A stretch of 64,000 nucleotides of DNA, taken from NCBI GenBank assembly GCA_902800055.1, contig CADCCW010000006.1, positions 32,810 to 96,809 on the forward strand, in the 5' to 3' direction. This document shows positions 8,219 through 16,691 of this stretch, one piece after another; the stretch's first letter is position 1; the number at the start of each line of letters is the position of its first letter. A program made the position numbers and the translations under genes. The DNA comes from an uncultured bacterium. GTDB lineage: Bacteria; Verrucomicrobiota; Kiritimatiellia; RFP12; UBA1067. The notes below the pieces were generated by a model. The model searched no databases and was not told the origin of the DNA. It saw only the letters and a list, made by a program, of their open reading frames with translations.

Positions 8219-9411
8219 TAACCCTCCGCTAAGATCTTTGTGTACAAATCAATCCAACGACTAGCCACAGACGATGATACAAGCTCGGCTATCTGAACGC
8301 CTTTATTCTCCGGGGACATAATTCCATGCCTCCATTTTTCATACACCCAGCGCAAGCCTTCTGCATACGAAGCCACGTCATCCTTCGGGGCAATCCAGCC
8401 ATCTATCTTATGTCGGATGCCCTCGGCGCAAGCGGTTTGATCGAATGCAACCACATAAGTACCGCAACACATTGCCTCCGTCTTTGTTTGTCCCCATGTT
8501 TCGCGACGCGAAGGGAAGGCAAACACATTTGCATTTCGATACTCTTGCAATAAAGGTTCTCCACTTAGGCGCCCAAGGAATGTTACCGGCACTCCATGCA
8601 TCATACATTCTGGCATTGCACAGCCAAAGACCCTAATGCACATTTGCGATCGCTCTGCCGACGTAAGTAAATCAAGTGCAGCCATCAATCTATCCCACCC
8701 CTTTATCGGCGATGAGATACCTGTAGTCGCGCCAAATAATATAGTAAAATGCTCATTCGCCTTTTTGGCGGCGACCGGCTTTCGCCATTCAGCTTCCAAC
8801 TCTGAAGACAACGGATAAGGAATATGAGCAACTCGGCAACCTTGGAACACCTTGCTTTCTCGTGCTTCTTGGCTCACCCATTCGCTCGGACCGACTGCAG
8901 TTACCCTCCCTTTGAGTTTCTGGATTACAGCCAACTTGTTACGCCACGTCAATTTATCCACTATTCGCTTCCCATCCAAGACGCCAGACTTAAACCAATC
9001 TGTCTCAGGATATGGATTCGTATCAGACATACTCCAAAGATCATGTAATGAAAACACGATTGGCCGATTCAATGAAAGCAGCTCTCTTATGCCAATTGTC
9101 CCGCCCTGCAACCAATGCATATGGACTATATCTGGGTTCAGTTTTCTTACAAACTGTCCCATCCCCGAAGCGAAAAGGCCAGTTGAACCCACCCTTCTAT
9201 ACACAACCTTCTGTATTGCTTTTGAGCAAAACTGACAACACTCACATAACACAGAGCGCTTTAATTGAACAGCACAGCCATCTTCAGGCAAGAACTTACA
9301 GGCCACCACAGAATCCTCGCCCGCGTTTTTTAATGCACGGTGTATGCGAAGCATGGCAATTGTCGCACCGCCGGTCTCAGCTCCGTCAAAGTTAACATGA
9401 ACAATTTTCAT
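8218..9411 (-). CDS. GT4-family glycosyltransferase
   Basis: A 397-residue enzyme beginning MKIVHVNFDGAETGGATIAML, close in type to capsular transferases with the pattern GGA and DIVHMHWLQGGTIGIREL. The centre has FSLHDLWSMSDTNPYP, common in this group, and the C-terminal domain has PIKGWDRLMAAL, FLGRLSGEPLLQEYRNANVFAFPS and RETWGQTKTEAMCCGTYVV with the donor-site glutamates. It starts 21 bases after the GNT-I-like gene. Retaining GT4 activity on a lipid-linked intermediate is inferred; donor and acceptor are unknown. Confidence 0.87.
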   Translation of the reverse strand: MKIVHVNFDGAETGGATIAMLRIHRALKNAGEDSVVACKFLPEDGCAVQLKRSVLCECCQFCSKAIQKVVYRRVGSTGLFASGMGQFVRKLNPDIVHMHWLQGGTIGIRELLSLNRPIVFSLHDLWSMSDTNPYPETDWFKSGVLDGKRIVDKLTWRNKLAVIQKLKGRVTAVGPSEWVSQEARESKVFQGCRVAHIPYPLSSELEAEWRKPVAAKKANEHFTILFGATTGISSPIKGWDRLMAALDLLTSAERSQMCIRVFGCAMPECMMHGVPVTFLGRLSGEPLLQEYRNANVFAFPSRRETWGQTKTEAMCCGTYVVAFDQTACAEGIRHKIDGWIAPKDDVASYAEGLRWVYEKWRHGIMSPENKGVQIAELVSSSVASRWIDLYTKILAEG

Positions 9412-9431
9412 ATCTCACAGAAGTATTTGCG

Positions 9432-10364
9432 TTAAGGCCGACGACCTCGGAATCGATTTAGGAACGCCGACGGGAGCATCGCCTTTAAAATCAGCTTTAC
9501 AAAATACACCATTTCGCATCTGGCGGAACAGGGGAATGCTTCCTCCAATATCCGTTGACTAAGGCGGGCATGCACCATTACCTCTGGTGGATGAACAATT
9601 TCCCCTTCAATATCCTCTGCCCGCCTATGGAGTCGAGTACCAGCAGATGGTTGAGGATGCACACCAATATCGCCGATGTTTGACACCAATGGATGCGCAG
9701 GAGTGGCGCAAAGCCCATGACGAGATATTATCGCCATTGCCCATTGGTAGTCCCAGGTTTCTATCTCGCCTCGCCTACAGCGTTTCATTGTCCTACGCCA
9801 AAACCTCTGGACGCGTCTATTAGGGGATATTGACCGATACACCTCATCGCCGTAATCATAGGCATGCAAGTCAAAAAACTTCCATCTATCCGCCCAGCCG
9901 GCCCAACCCCAGCAATGCATTGTCTTGGCAAAGTAGTAGGTCTCGTTTATGTCGGCATCTATCGGAGCATCTCCCGCAATATGCCAAACACGCTTGTCAT
10001 CCGCATAGCGATCAAGGAGTTCTTCGCAATATCGGAAGAAGGACTGAGCCGGCACGCAATCGTCTTCAAGTATGATGCCGTCCTGCTCGTTCTGGAAGAA
10101 CCATGTCACCGAGCCCGAGACGCCAGGGCCGCATCCTCCTGAATTCTTTTCCAGAAACCTGGTCTTCACTTCACAAGGCCATGTGACGTTTTCAAGCATC
10201 CACTTGCGAATGTCCTCTACGACTTCTTTCTCGCCTGGCTTGTTCGCTCGCGGTCCGTCCGACGCCAGATACAGGCGCGGCGGTTTTGCCTTGGCGACGG
10301 CGGCAAATACCTGCATCAGGTAATCCTTCCGGTTGAACGTCACTAGCAAAACAGCCTTGTTCAT
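9432..10364 (-). CDS. GNT-I-like nucleotide-diphospho-sugar transferase
   Basis: A 310-residue GT-A-fold protein starting MNKAVLLVTFNRKDYLMQVF. It has the segment GGCGPGVSGSVTWFFQNEQDGIILEDDCVPAQSFF split by its acidic metal site (ILEDDCVP), which is characteristic of bacterial proteins related to GNT-I/POMGnT glycosyltransferases. Further family marks are YYFAKTMHCWGWAGWADRW and ETWDYQWAMAIISRHGL. The start overlaps the flippase stop (ATGA), showing translational coupling. A role in building the same surface polysaccharide is expected. The C-terminal basic tail (RFRGRRP) is not informative. Confidence 0.82.
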   Translation of the reverse strand: MNKAVLLVTFNRKDYLMQVFAAVAKAKPPRLYLASDGPRANKPGEKEVVEDIRKWMLENVTWPCEVKTRFLEKNSGGCGPGVSGSVTWFFQNEQDGIILEDDCVPAQSFFRYCEELLDRYADDKRVWHIAGDAPIDADINETYYFAKTMHCWGWAGWADRWKFFDLHAYDYGDEVYRSISPNRRVQRFWRRTMKRCRRGEIETWDYQWAMAIISRHGLCATPAHPLVSNIGDIGVHPQPSAGTRLHRRAEDIEGEIVHPPEVMVHARLSQRILEEAFPCSARCEMVYFVKLILKAMLPSAFLNRFRGRRP

Positions 10365-11887
10365 CTGCCTACAACACAGTTTCCGCGAAGTCGCGCCAAC
10401 AACCAGTCACGTTCCGATTTCAGAAGGAGGAAACACCATGATGCCGCGGCGACCACGATAAACGAAGCAGCCGAGACGAGAAGTACGCGCGCAACTGAAG
10501 CCGTAAAGAGCGACCGGACAAATAGCGCGGCAACAACACCCGCAATTCCAACTGCACCGCCCTTGACCCCGACCTGACACAGCCAGGCCATAAGCGAGAA
10601 TCCGCACAACCTACGCGCCTCCACCAAAGAGATGAGCGAACATCCGCCCGTAGAGATGGCAATCCAGACAATGGCATGTCTCGCGGAGAAGCCAAGGAAG
10701 CGGCAGCAACACCAGGCAAAGACAATCGAGCCCAGCAACGATATTGTATTCAATATCTCATATCTGACAACATTCCCAGAAGCCTTTACCAATATCGGCG
10801 CACCAGTTACAATCTGTGTCAGGACGGCAGAAACCATCATAACCCGCACAAATTCGATACATCCATCCGGCGGATTCACAAGCCACAGCTTAAGCAAATA
10901 CTCAAGTTCCCCCAAAACCGGTATGAACACAATCAAGGTCAAGACAGTGGAAAACTTACAAGAACGAATCGCCCAGGCGCATGCTCCCTTTACATCGCCC
11001 GCCCCATACTGCGACATGATACCCGGGCTTAGCGCATTCGTCAACGATGCTGCAAGCGTTCCCGTCAGCCCCGAGACTTGATTGGAAACTGCATACGAAG
11101 CATTCAGCGCGGGCGTTCCATACCGATTGAAGATGATCTGCAAACCTTGCCCACGAACAAGATAGGCAACCGTGCCCATCAAGGTCAACCCAGAGAATGA
11201 AAGAAGCTGACACACACGGGAGCGTTCAAGCGGCAAACCTTTCCATCGGCATTCTTTGAATGCACAGCAGCATCGAAGCATCTGAACCAAGAATGCACCG
11301 ATATTGATTGCCGCCAAGGCAACGGCATAGACAACAAGACGATCTCCACTTACTGAGAGAAGAAGATAGGCCAAAGCGAAAGACAGAATAACAATCACCA
11401 TATTCAGAATGGTCAGCTCAAAGATATGCTGCTTGGCTATGAACATCGCATTGAACGGCACATTCAGAAGCCCCCAGAATCCGCTCGCGACAGCACACCA
11501 ATACACAATTTTGCAGGCCAGCACCCGCGGTTCATCAATCACAAAAAATCCATTGAACGCAATCGGATAGAGCATTGCCGCGAGAAGCAGGAACACTACT
11601 GACAGCGCGAGATGGATGCAAACCGACGTCTTGAACCACTTTGAGACCTCGTCACCGCCAACATCCATCGCATACGAGAAGAATCGCTGCGCACCCGCCG
11701 CAAGAGAAATATTGACGAAGCCCAGCAACGCGACCATTCCACCGACAAGGCCATATAACCCATAATCCCTGGCACCTAACGCATTTATCACCCACCGTGT
11801 CGTAAACAGCGTCAAGCAGCCGCCAAACAACGTCCGCCCATAGGAGAACAGCGTGTTCAACACCAGCAATCTCTTGTTTACAGCCAT
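10361..11887 (-). CDS. Wzx-like polysaccharide flippase
   Basis: A 508-residue polytopic membrane protein with about 12-14 hydrophobic helices, starting with a short basic head and then GRTLFGGCLTLFTTRWVINALG, a standard opening of the MATE/MVF-like polysaccharide exporter family. The next helix segment, ARDYGLYGLVGGMVALLGF, and SLAAGAQRFFSYA also fit. It should flip undecaprenyl-linked repeat units to the periplasm for the polymerase encoded downstream. Its ATG abuts the stop of a truncated paralogous flippase N-terminus (11888-12100), so the two may derive from a duplication or recombination. It is coupled to the GNT-I-like gene by an ATGA overlap. Confidence 0.88.
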   Translation of the reverse strand: MAVNKRLLVLNTLFSYGRTLFGGCLTLFTTRWVINALGARDYGLYGLVGGMVALLGFVNISLAAGAQRFFSYAMDVGGDEVSKWFKTSVCIHLALSVVFLLLAAMLYPIAFNGFFVIDEPRVLACKIVYWCAVASGFWGLLNVPFNAMFIAKQHIFELTILNMVIVILSFALAYLLLSVSGDRLVVYAVALAAINIGAFLVQMLRCCCAFKECRWKGLPLERSRVCQLLSFSGLTLMGTVAYLVRGQGLQIIFNRYGTPALNASYAVSNQVSGLTGTLAASLTNALSPGIMSQYGAGDVKGACAWAIRSCKFSTVLTLIVFIPVLGELEYLLKLWLVNPPDGCIEFVRVMMVSAVLTQIVTGAPILVKASGNVVRYEILNTISLLGSIVFAWCCCRFLGFSARHAIVWIAISTGGCSLISLVEARRLCGFSLMAWLCQVGVKGGAVGIAGVVAALFVRSLFTASVARVLLVSAASFIVVAAASWCFLLLKSERDWLLARLRGNCVVGR

Positions 11888-12100
11888 TTATATATTACAG
11901 TTGATACCAAACGCATGGACGACGGCGCTAGAGAACGCAATTGACGCTATCATTCCACCGACCACGCCATACAGTCCAAAGTCCGTCTTGCCCAACGCCG
12001 CCAACACCCACCGGCTAATGAACAGCCCGCACACAAGCGCATACAAACTCCGCCAGTATGTGGCAATGATGTTAAGGAAGATGCGACGGTTAGGGGACAT
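11888..12100 (-). pseudogene. Truncated flippase N-terminal fragment
   Basis: This 70-codon ORF encodes ATYWRSLYALVCGLFISRWVLAALG and KTDFGLYGVVGGMIASIAF, which align with the first two helices of the intact flippase next to it (TTRWVINALGARDYGLYGLVGGMVALLGF). It then ends after HAFGINCNI. A flippase needs 12 or more helices, so this is the 5' remnant of a second flippase gene or a duplication product. The stop codon directly touches the ATG of the intact gene. It is the first ORF of the polysaccharide operon and might still act as a translated leader, but I see no other evidence for function. Confidence 0.75.
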
Positions 12101-12169
12101 ATAAAATGTAACCAGCGTAAAGGGTTTATAAATACGACAGATAGCCTAAAGAATCACTACCACGCCCTT

Positions 12170-12472
12170 TCAGACGTGCTCTTCCCACGAATCAGTAAAG
12201 TCGTTGCTGTGATCTGAACACTCAACCTTGATGCAACTCATGTCAGGAACAACTCTAAACGTATGACTTTTATCCTTGGATTGATAATCAACTTTTATGA
12301 AACGGCCATCCGACAATCGCAGGACAAATTCCGTGTGGGCAAGTGTCAATCCTGAAGTCTGCCCCTCGCGCTCCTCGATAGTACAATCCTCAATCATGGG
12401 CATCGTGAACATTTTGCCCTTAGCCTTACATTCTTCTATGCGCGCCTTTATTGCCGCAATAACACTATCCAT
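12170..12472 (-). CDS. Small hypothetical protein
   Basis: A 100-residue soluble acidic protein with no family I recognise. It starts MDSVIAAIKARIEECKAKGK, likely one amphipathic helix, followed by a beta-rich part (LTLAHTEFVLRLSDGRF, FIKVDYQSKDKSHTFRVVPD). Codon usage and AT content match the defence region upstream rather than the GC-rich genes. It lies between the defence genes and the polysaccharide operon on the same strand, 69 bases before the flippase fragment. A product of the mobile island is a reasonable guess; no function can be assigned. Confidence 0.5.
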   Translation of the reverse strand: MDSVIAAIKARIEECKAKGKMFTMPMIEDCTIEEREGQTSGLTLAHTEFVLRLSDGRFIKVDYQSKDKSHTFRVVPDMSCIKVECSDHSNDFTDSWEEHV

Positions 12473-12783
12473 GCCATTCCCCTTTCATCCTTATATTGTA
12501 ATACGACTTGCATTAACTGGCCTGACACTTTTGTATAAGTTCGTAATTAGAGGCACTACTACCCTTCGATTGTGCTATTATCCTCTAACTCTTCCGACAT
12601 CTGCGCATGAGAGCTCTTGGCATACGTCCATGCAGTTACCCTTAAACCTGATCCAACAAATATATCACAGCTAAGCTCCTTGTTGACATCAAACACCCCA
12701 ATACAGTGCAGACTCCTTCCATTCTGCTAGTTCGGCCGAGTTTTGCTCGGCGTACCTGACCCTTCCGTATAACAGCATCTTTT
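12473..12783. other. Intergenic stretch with possible gene remnant and a hairpin
   Basis: These 311 bases hold no convincing full gene. A minus-strand open frame (12559-12696, GTG start possible at 12696) reads VFDVNKELSCDIFVGSG then LRVTAWTYAKSSHAQMS and looks protein-like, so it may be a small gene or the tail of a decayed one. Around 12733-12751 there is a six-base hairpin GCCGAG-loop-CTCGGC just downstream of the next gene's stop; it lacks a U-run, so its role as a terminator is uncertain. Confidence 0.35.
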
Positions 12784-13851
12784 TTAACACGCATCATGTG
12801 GTGTTGTATGCTTGTTCAAGAAATTAATCCAGGATCCTTTGTTTTCTTCGTGCTTGATGTATTCGTCAACAATCTTTGCTCCTGCAATAACAGCACCAGA
12901 CAAACTCGCGGCAAATGGCAAACCCAATTTATTTGTTACGAAAAAAGATGGAATGGCAACAATCATGGCAAGGTTTGTCCACCTTTTAATTCTCGGGAAG
13001 TCTTTTTTCTGTTTTTTATGCAATTTCAACGCCCTCTCGTGCAGTTCATCAATAATCATTTCTACATCTGTAGCAGTTCCGCAACTTTCAACCATCTTAT
13101 CTATTTCTTCTCTGAATAAATTGAATGAATCTGAATTCCTAAGTTCACGAAGCCTAAGCATCGCCTTTTTTACATCGGCCTTGAAATTGCCGTCACAACG
13201 ATGACTATGCTTGCATCTCACACACTGTTTCCTTGCAAACAGTATTTGTGGGAATGCCAAATCATTTGCTACATCCACTGACAATATTTCAGTATAAATC
13301 CTGTTTTCGCGATTTACTGTGCTTGACAACAGATTAGAAAGATAAAGATTTTTGCTCTTTAGGTATATGTCAAAGCGTCTATCAAGTAGACAACTCGCAC
13401 CTATACTATGCGCAAGGATCTGGCTTGCATAACCGGCAACAATGTATGGAAAGCAAAATGGAACGCCATTTATATCAACAAAATGCCCATCTGGTTTTTC
13501 TGTAACATGATCTGGCGCTGCAACCAACAAGTCATCAAGTTCGTGCGCCACAATATCATTCAAGCAAGACAGTCTCTTACCCTCGGACGCCAATGTCTTC
13601 GCGTCAATTATTTCAAGCGCATCTGCATTCCATAGCGTATCCAACAAGGAGGATATAGCGTAATTTTCATAAGCATTAGGACCTTCATTTGGCGATAACA
13701 TCTTTGTAAACTTAGGCGGCACACATATTTTATCTGCCCATAACGCCGTCGAGGGATTAATAAGTAACTCATCAAAAGATAAATTGCAAGTACACCCAAA
13801 CCCTAGCGCCTTTGCAATACCCAATCCAGGTATCAATACTTTCTTTTTCAT
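12784..13851 (-). CDS. Unknown protein with a Cys/His cluster and C-terminal membrane segment
   Basis: A 355-residue protein I cannot assign. Visible features: a CxxC-x-H-x3-C cluster in QCVRCKHSHRCDG (about residues 213-225), which could bind zinc or a metal cofactor; a helical, charged region after it (KADVKKAMLRLRELRN to ELHERALKLHKKQKK); and one or two hydrophobic segments near the C-terminus (WTNLAMIVAIPSFFVTNKLG, PFAASLSGAVIAGAKIV). The N-terminal half looks globular. It lies in the TIR/SLOG-patatin island on the same strand, followed by a hairpin, so it may be a further component or an independent defence protein. A sensor or effector anchored in the inner membrane is possible but unproven. 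Confidence 0.5.
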   Translation of the reverse strand: MKKKVLIPGLGIAKALGFGCTCNLSFDELLINPSTALWADKICVPPKFTKMLSPNEGPNAYENYAISSLLDTLWNADALEIIDAKTLASEGKRLSCLNDIVAHELDDLLVAAPDHVTEKPDGHFVDINGVPFCFPYIVAGYASQILAHSIGASCLLDRRFDIYLKSKNLYLSNLLSSTVNRENRIYTEILSVDVANDLAFPQILFARKQCVRCKHSHRCDGNFKADVKKAMLRLRELRNSDSFNLFREEIDKMVESCGTATDVEMIIDELHERALKLHKKQKKDFPRIKRWTNLAMIVAIPSFFVTNKLGLPFAASLSGAVIAGAKIVDEYIKHEENKGSWINFLNKHTTPHDAC

Positions 13852-13957
13852 ATTAATATTGCGCCATTTGCCCTGTGATACACTATGGATTCAGCAACTC
13901 TATATGTTCGATGGTTAGGTGACATAGGAAATCTTGACACTTACCGCCACACTACTC

Positions 13958-14368
13958 TCACGCTTGCGGATATTTCTTTGACATTTTTATCGGTACGAGA
14001 ACCACTCCCCGAGGCAACAAAACTGGCTCTTTCCTGTTTTCACTATTACAATGCTTGCATAAAGGTACAATCCACGCCTCATCGTCTTTACATGTCATCC
14101 CCGGCACTCTTACATGTGCGCCAACCAAATCGTTAACATCAACATCACTACCGTCGGCCTTTTTGTGAGGATCAATAGCCACGCACGACGAAACCTTCTT
14201 CCCAGCCTTCTCACACCAATAACACAGAGTAGAATTAAAGCCTTTTGGTCGCGGCTCGTTTTGTGTATTGGGGACATTCTTGACCTCAAGTCTTTCATAA
14301 GGATTTTCAAACTGATTTATACTCAGGTCATCATTATGGTTTTCGTTTGTAACTGGATATTGGCTCAT
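13958..14368 (-). CDS. HNH-like treble-clef zinc protein
   Basis: A 136-residue protein with a disordered N-terminus and a core containing CYWCEKAGKK, then DLVGAHVRVPGM, and IVPLCKHCNSENR. The arrangement of two CxxC pairs around a GAHV histidine, with a conserved asparagine in CKHCNSE, resembles the treble-clef fold of HNH nucleases, although this small family may be only HNH-like. AAGGAAGG lies 9-16 bases upstream of the ATG. It lies between the lone TIR gene and the unknown 355-residue protein, all on the same strand. It could be a nuclease component of the island or of another small defence unit; nuclease activity is inference. Confidence 0.55.
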   Translation of the reverse strand: MSQYPVTNENHNDDLSINQFENPYERLEVKNVPNTQNEPRPKGFNSTLCYWCEKAGKKVSSCVAIDPHKKADGSDVDVNDLVGAHVRVPGMTCKDDEAWIVPLCKHCNSENRKEPVLLPRGVVLVPIKMSKKYPQA

Positions 14369-14644
14369 ACGAAGTTTAACCTTCCTTTAGGTTGACGCAA
14401 CTGTTATAGCCACGAGCAAGTACATAATACCCATGGTAAGACACCTTCACCCGTTTAGTCGCCTAGCTAGACACCCAACTCTGCAACGTCGAACCATAGT
14501 TCGTAAAGTTGCAATGGATGTTGTAGCTAACTATGCCAAAGGTTTTCATTTAGAAACTTAATCCTTTATCTGCAATCAGCAACGGCTTCCATATCTATTC
14601 ATATATAGCATATTGACTTTGTCCTGTTCGTGAAGACACTTTAC

Positions 14645-15424
14645 TCAAACAGAACTGTAAAGGTAATTCAATGGATTAGCACAGCTACTTTTTGCATGCC
14701 CAAGGAATTGTGTTTCCCATATTTTAATCGCGTCAAGGGTCAGCGGAATCAACCGTTTTGTCTCAACTGAATAATTAATCGTAGGGCCATAGGTTCGATT
14801 ATCTGCACTATCACATGTAAAATTCTCAAGGATAGGTTGTGGCTTTTTCTCTTCTATAATCTCCACCATAGCGAGTTCATGGAACAACCACGGAGACGCG
14901 GTTTCTATTGAATTGTCATCTTGACGCGTTGTCGAATTAGAAGTATTAAGATAGATAAAACACTCCGCTGTATCTATCATCTTGGTTAGCGCGTGGGAAA
15001 GAATCATATGGACATGCGAGGTTGTAACGTTTCTATTGTCATACGAATAGGTCTTAATCGTGCCATCAGGATTCCTCTCGCTAACACAGTACTCTCGATC
15101 TAACTCCTTAAGCATAATATCCATGTGATGCCAGGCCTCAGAATCAATAAAGACATCCAAACCAAACGTCTTTTGCAAATATGCTCCGAACATCTTAGCC
15201 AACTTAACATCTCTGCGTGAATGCGACAAAAAGACATCAATCTGACTATCGCGAAACCACATCTTACGAATCTCCGTGGCGTTTAGCGACAATAGAGATT
15301 TTATCGCAGCATCAATAGAACTCTTCTCCAACGTACTTGACGCCCTAAAATCTGAAGCTGAGAATCCTGGAAATTTATCTGTAAATGCTTCTTCCGACAG
15401 CTTAAGATCATATGCTTTATACAT
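14645..15424 (-). CDS. TIR-domain protein
   Basis: A 259-residue protein with a TIR domain at about residues 62-190: the first strand and loop IDVFLSHSRRDVKLAKMFG, then YLQKTFGLDVFIDSEAWHH, and SPWLFHELAMVEII, where E183 is the likely catalytic glutamate of NADase TIRs. The first 60 residues form a helical leader of unknown role and the last 70 residues show no known domain. AAGGGG precedes the start by about ten bases. It is the third TIR-like gene of the island and differs from the two ThsB-like ones. It could make a nucleotide signal from NAD, or degrade NAD itself. Its neighbours, a two-TM protein and a ThsB-like TIR, suggest a joint defence role. Confidence 0.78.
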   Translation of the reverse strand: MYKAYDLKLSEEAFTDKFPGFSASDFRASSTLEKSSIDAAIKSLLSLNATEIRKMWFRDSQIDVFLSHSRRDVKLAKMFGAYLQKTFGLDVFIDSEAWHHMDIMLKELDREYCVSERNPDGTIKTYSYDNRNVTTSHVHMILSHALTKMIDTAECFIYLNTSNSTTRQDDNSIETASPWLFHELAMVEIIEEKKPQPILENFTCDSADNRTYGPTINYSVETKRLIPLTLDAIKIWETQFLGHAKSSCANPLNYLYSSV

Positions 15425-15497
15425 ACTTGCACCCCTTAAGAGTTGTCCCCATCATACTGTTATGCTACTGGCCCTGTATGAGAATTTGTCTCAACCA

Positions 15498-16148
15498 TTA
15501 CTTCCATTTATACTCCCATCTAAATGATTCTTCTCCGCTCTTACGTGCTCCAAAATCTTTATCACATAATTCCGAATATCTTGGGACAGAACGATCAATC
15601 AAAGTGGCCTTGCAACGACACCTTTCACAAACGGAATCCTTCTGCAACGGCAACGGCCATTTTAGGCAAACAAGCAATCCAGCCAAGCAAAGCAAGAATA
15701 GTGCGCCATAAAAACATATAACGGAACGAGAGAAGACAATTCTCCAATATGAGTATTTCCTCCTATCAGCATCACTTTTTGCTTCCTTTTTCGTATATCT
15801 ATTTATAGGCATTGAAAAGAGTGTTATGTCTGAACATCCGTTTACGACATCACTATAAAGGCCTCTGAACTGGCGCTCCATTAAGAGATAATATGCATCA
15901 AGGAAACAAAATGGCACAGTTGACACCGCCGCAACGACAAACAACAATAAACTCCCTTTGTCAACGGCCAAAGCAGCCAAAGCCGCTATAATTGTAATAC
16001 ACCAGCCTTTAAGCTGAAAGGCATTACGATTCATCCGTGTAATTACATCTTGTATGAATGCCAAATACTGCAGATATGAGGCACCATGTGCATCACAAAT
16101 ATCGTTTGAAATGTCTATCACAAGTCGTTCCCCTATTGCAATTAACAC
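15498..16148 (-). CDS. Two-TM membrane protein paired with a ThsB-like TIR
   Basis: A 216-residue protein with two close hydrophobic helices near the first third (GWCITIIAALAALAV and LLLFVVAAVSTVPFCFLDAYYL) and a further hydrophobic stretch at about 140-166 (SVICFYGALFLLCLAGLLVC). The segment YLQYLAFIQDVITRMNRN before the helices and LMERQFRGLYSDVV after them recall a widespread uncharacterised family encoded beside DUF1863 TIR proteins (from memory). Its start follows the stop of the TIR gene directly. In abortive-infection systems small multi-TM proteins often act as membrane-disrupting effectors, so this is a candidate effector. I see no Macro or SLOG ligand-binding domain in it. Confidence 0.6.
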   Translation of the reverse strand: MLIAIGERLVIDISNDICDAHGASYLQYLAFIQDVITRMNRNAFQLKGWCITIIAALAALAVDKGSLLLFVVAAVSTVPFCFLDAYYLLMERQFRGLYSDVVNGCSDITLFSMPINRYTKKEAKSDADRRKYSYWRIVFSRSVICFYGALFLLCLAGLLVCLKWPLPLQKDSVCERCRCKATLIDRSVPRYSELCDKDFGARKSGEESFRWEYKWK

Positions 16149-16664
16149 TTAAGCCAACGGCATGCTTCTCAAATTCTTTTGCCCCGCAATGGCCGCCTCA
16201 ACCCAATTCTCCATGTTATTTCTTATATCATTATACGCATCTCTTGATGTGCCGTACGAATATGGGGTGTACACTGGTATCCATTGGCTCAACAAAGTTC
16301 CGTTGTCGAGTCTTATCCTTTCAAATGGATTTTCTCCTGCGCGCGACTGCCTGCCATACACATTTTCAAGCGCGTTGATGCGAATCCCCATAATTGGCTT
16401 ACCTAATTCCCATGCACGTTTGATTTCATATAATACCCAAGGCCTTGATGCCGTTTCAGAGCCGATGAGAACAATAAGTATCTGCTTGTATTTCAGCTGG
16501 GCTTCAATCCAGTTCATTATTGCACGATCTCCGCCACGTTTAATTGCTTCCCAATCGTTGCCTGACACGGGTTGATTCCCGTCAACCACGCCAATATTCC
16601 GCACTTGGTTTGCCCGCCAAATATCATTGTCAAAGTGGAAACTGAAGAATGCTGGACGTTTCAT
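16149..16664 (-). CDS. ThsB-like TIR protein (DUF1863)
   Basis: A 171-residue protein matching the DUF1863/MTH538 TIR-like family that includes Thoeris ThsB: it starts with RPAFFSFHFDNDIWRANQVRN, has NDWEAIKRGGDRAIMNWI, and the strand-helix ILIVLIGSETASRPWVLYEIKRAW, in which the glutamate after RPWVLY is the expected catalytic position. A strong ribosome-binding site GGAGGTGA lies six bases before the ATG. It directly abuts the two-TM gene. In Thoeris, ThsB senses infection and makes a cyclic ADP-ribose isomer that activates an effector; here candidate receivers are the SLOG-patatin protein just upstream and the two-TM protein. Confidence 0.82.
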   Translation of the reverse strand: MKRPAFFSFHFDNDIWRANQVRNIGVVDGNQPVSGNDWEAIKRGGDRAIMNWIEAQLKYKQILIVLIGSETASRPWVLYEIKRAWELGKPIMGIRINALENVYGRQSRAGENPFERIRLDNGTLLSQWIPVYTPYSYGTSRDAYNDIRNNMENWVEAAIAGQKNLRSMPLA

Positions 16665-16691
16665 GAATCACCTCCATTAAACAAATTATTT

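Noticed and set aside
12733..12751. Rho-independent terminator after the 355-residue gene
   Set aside because: The hairpin lacks a following U-run in either direction, so it was mentioned only as a hairpin.
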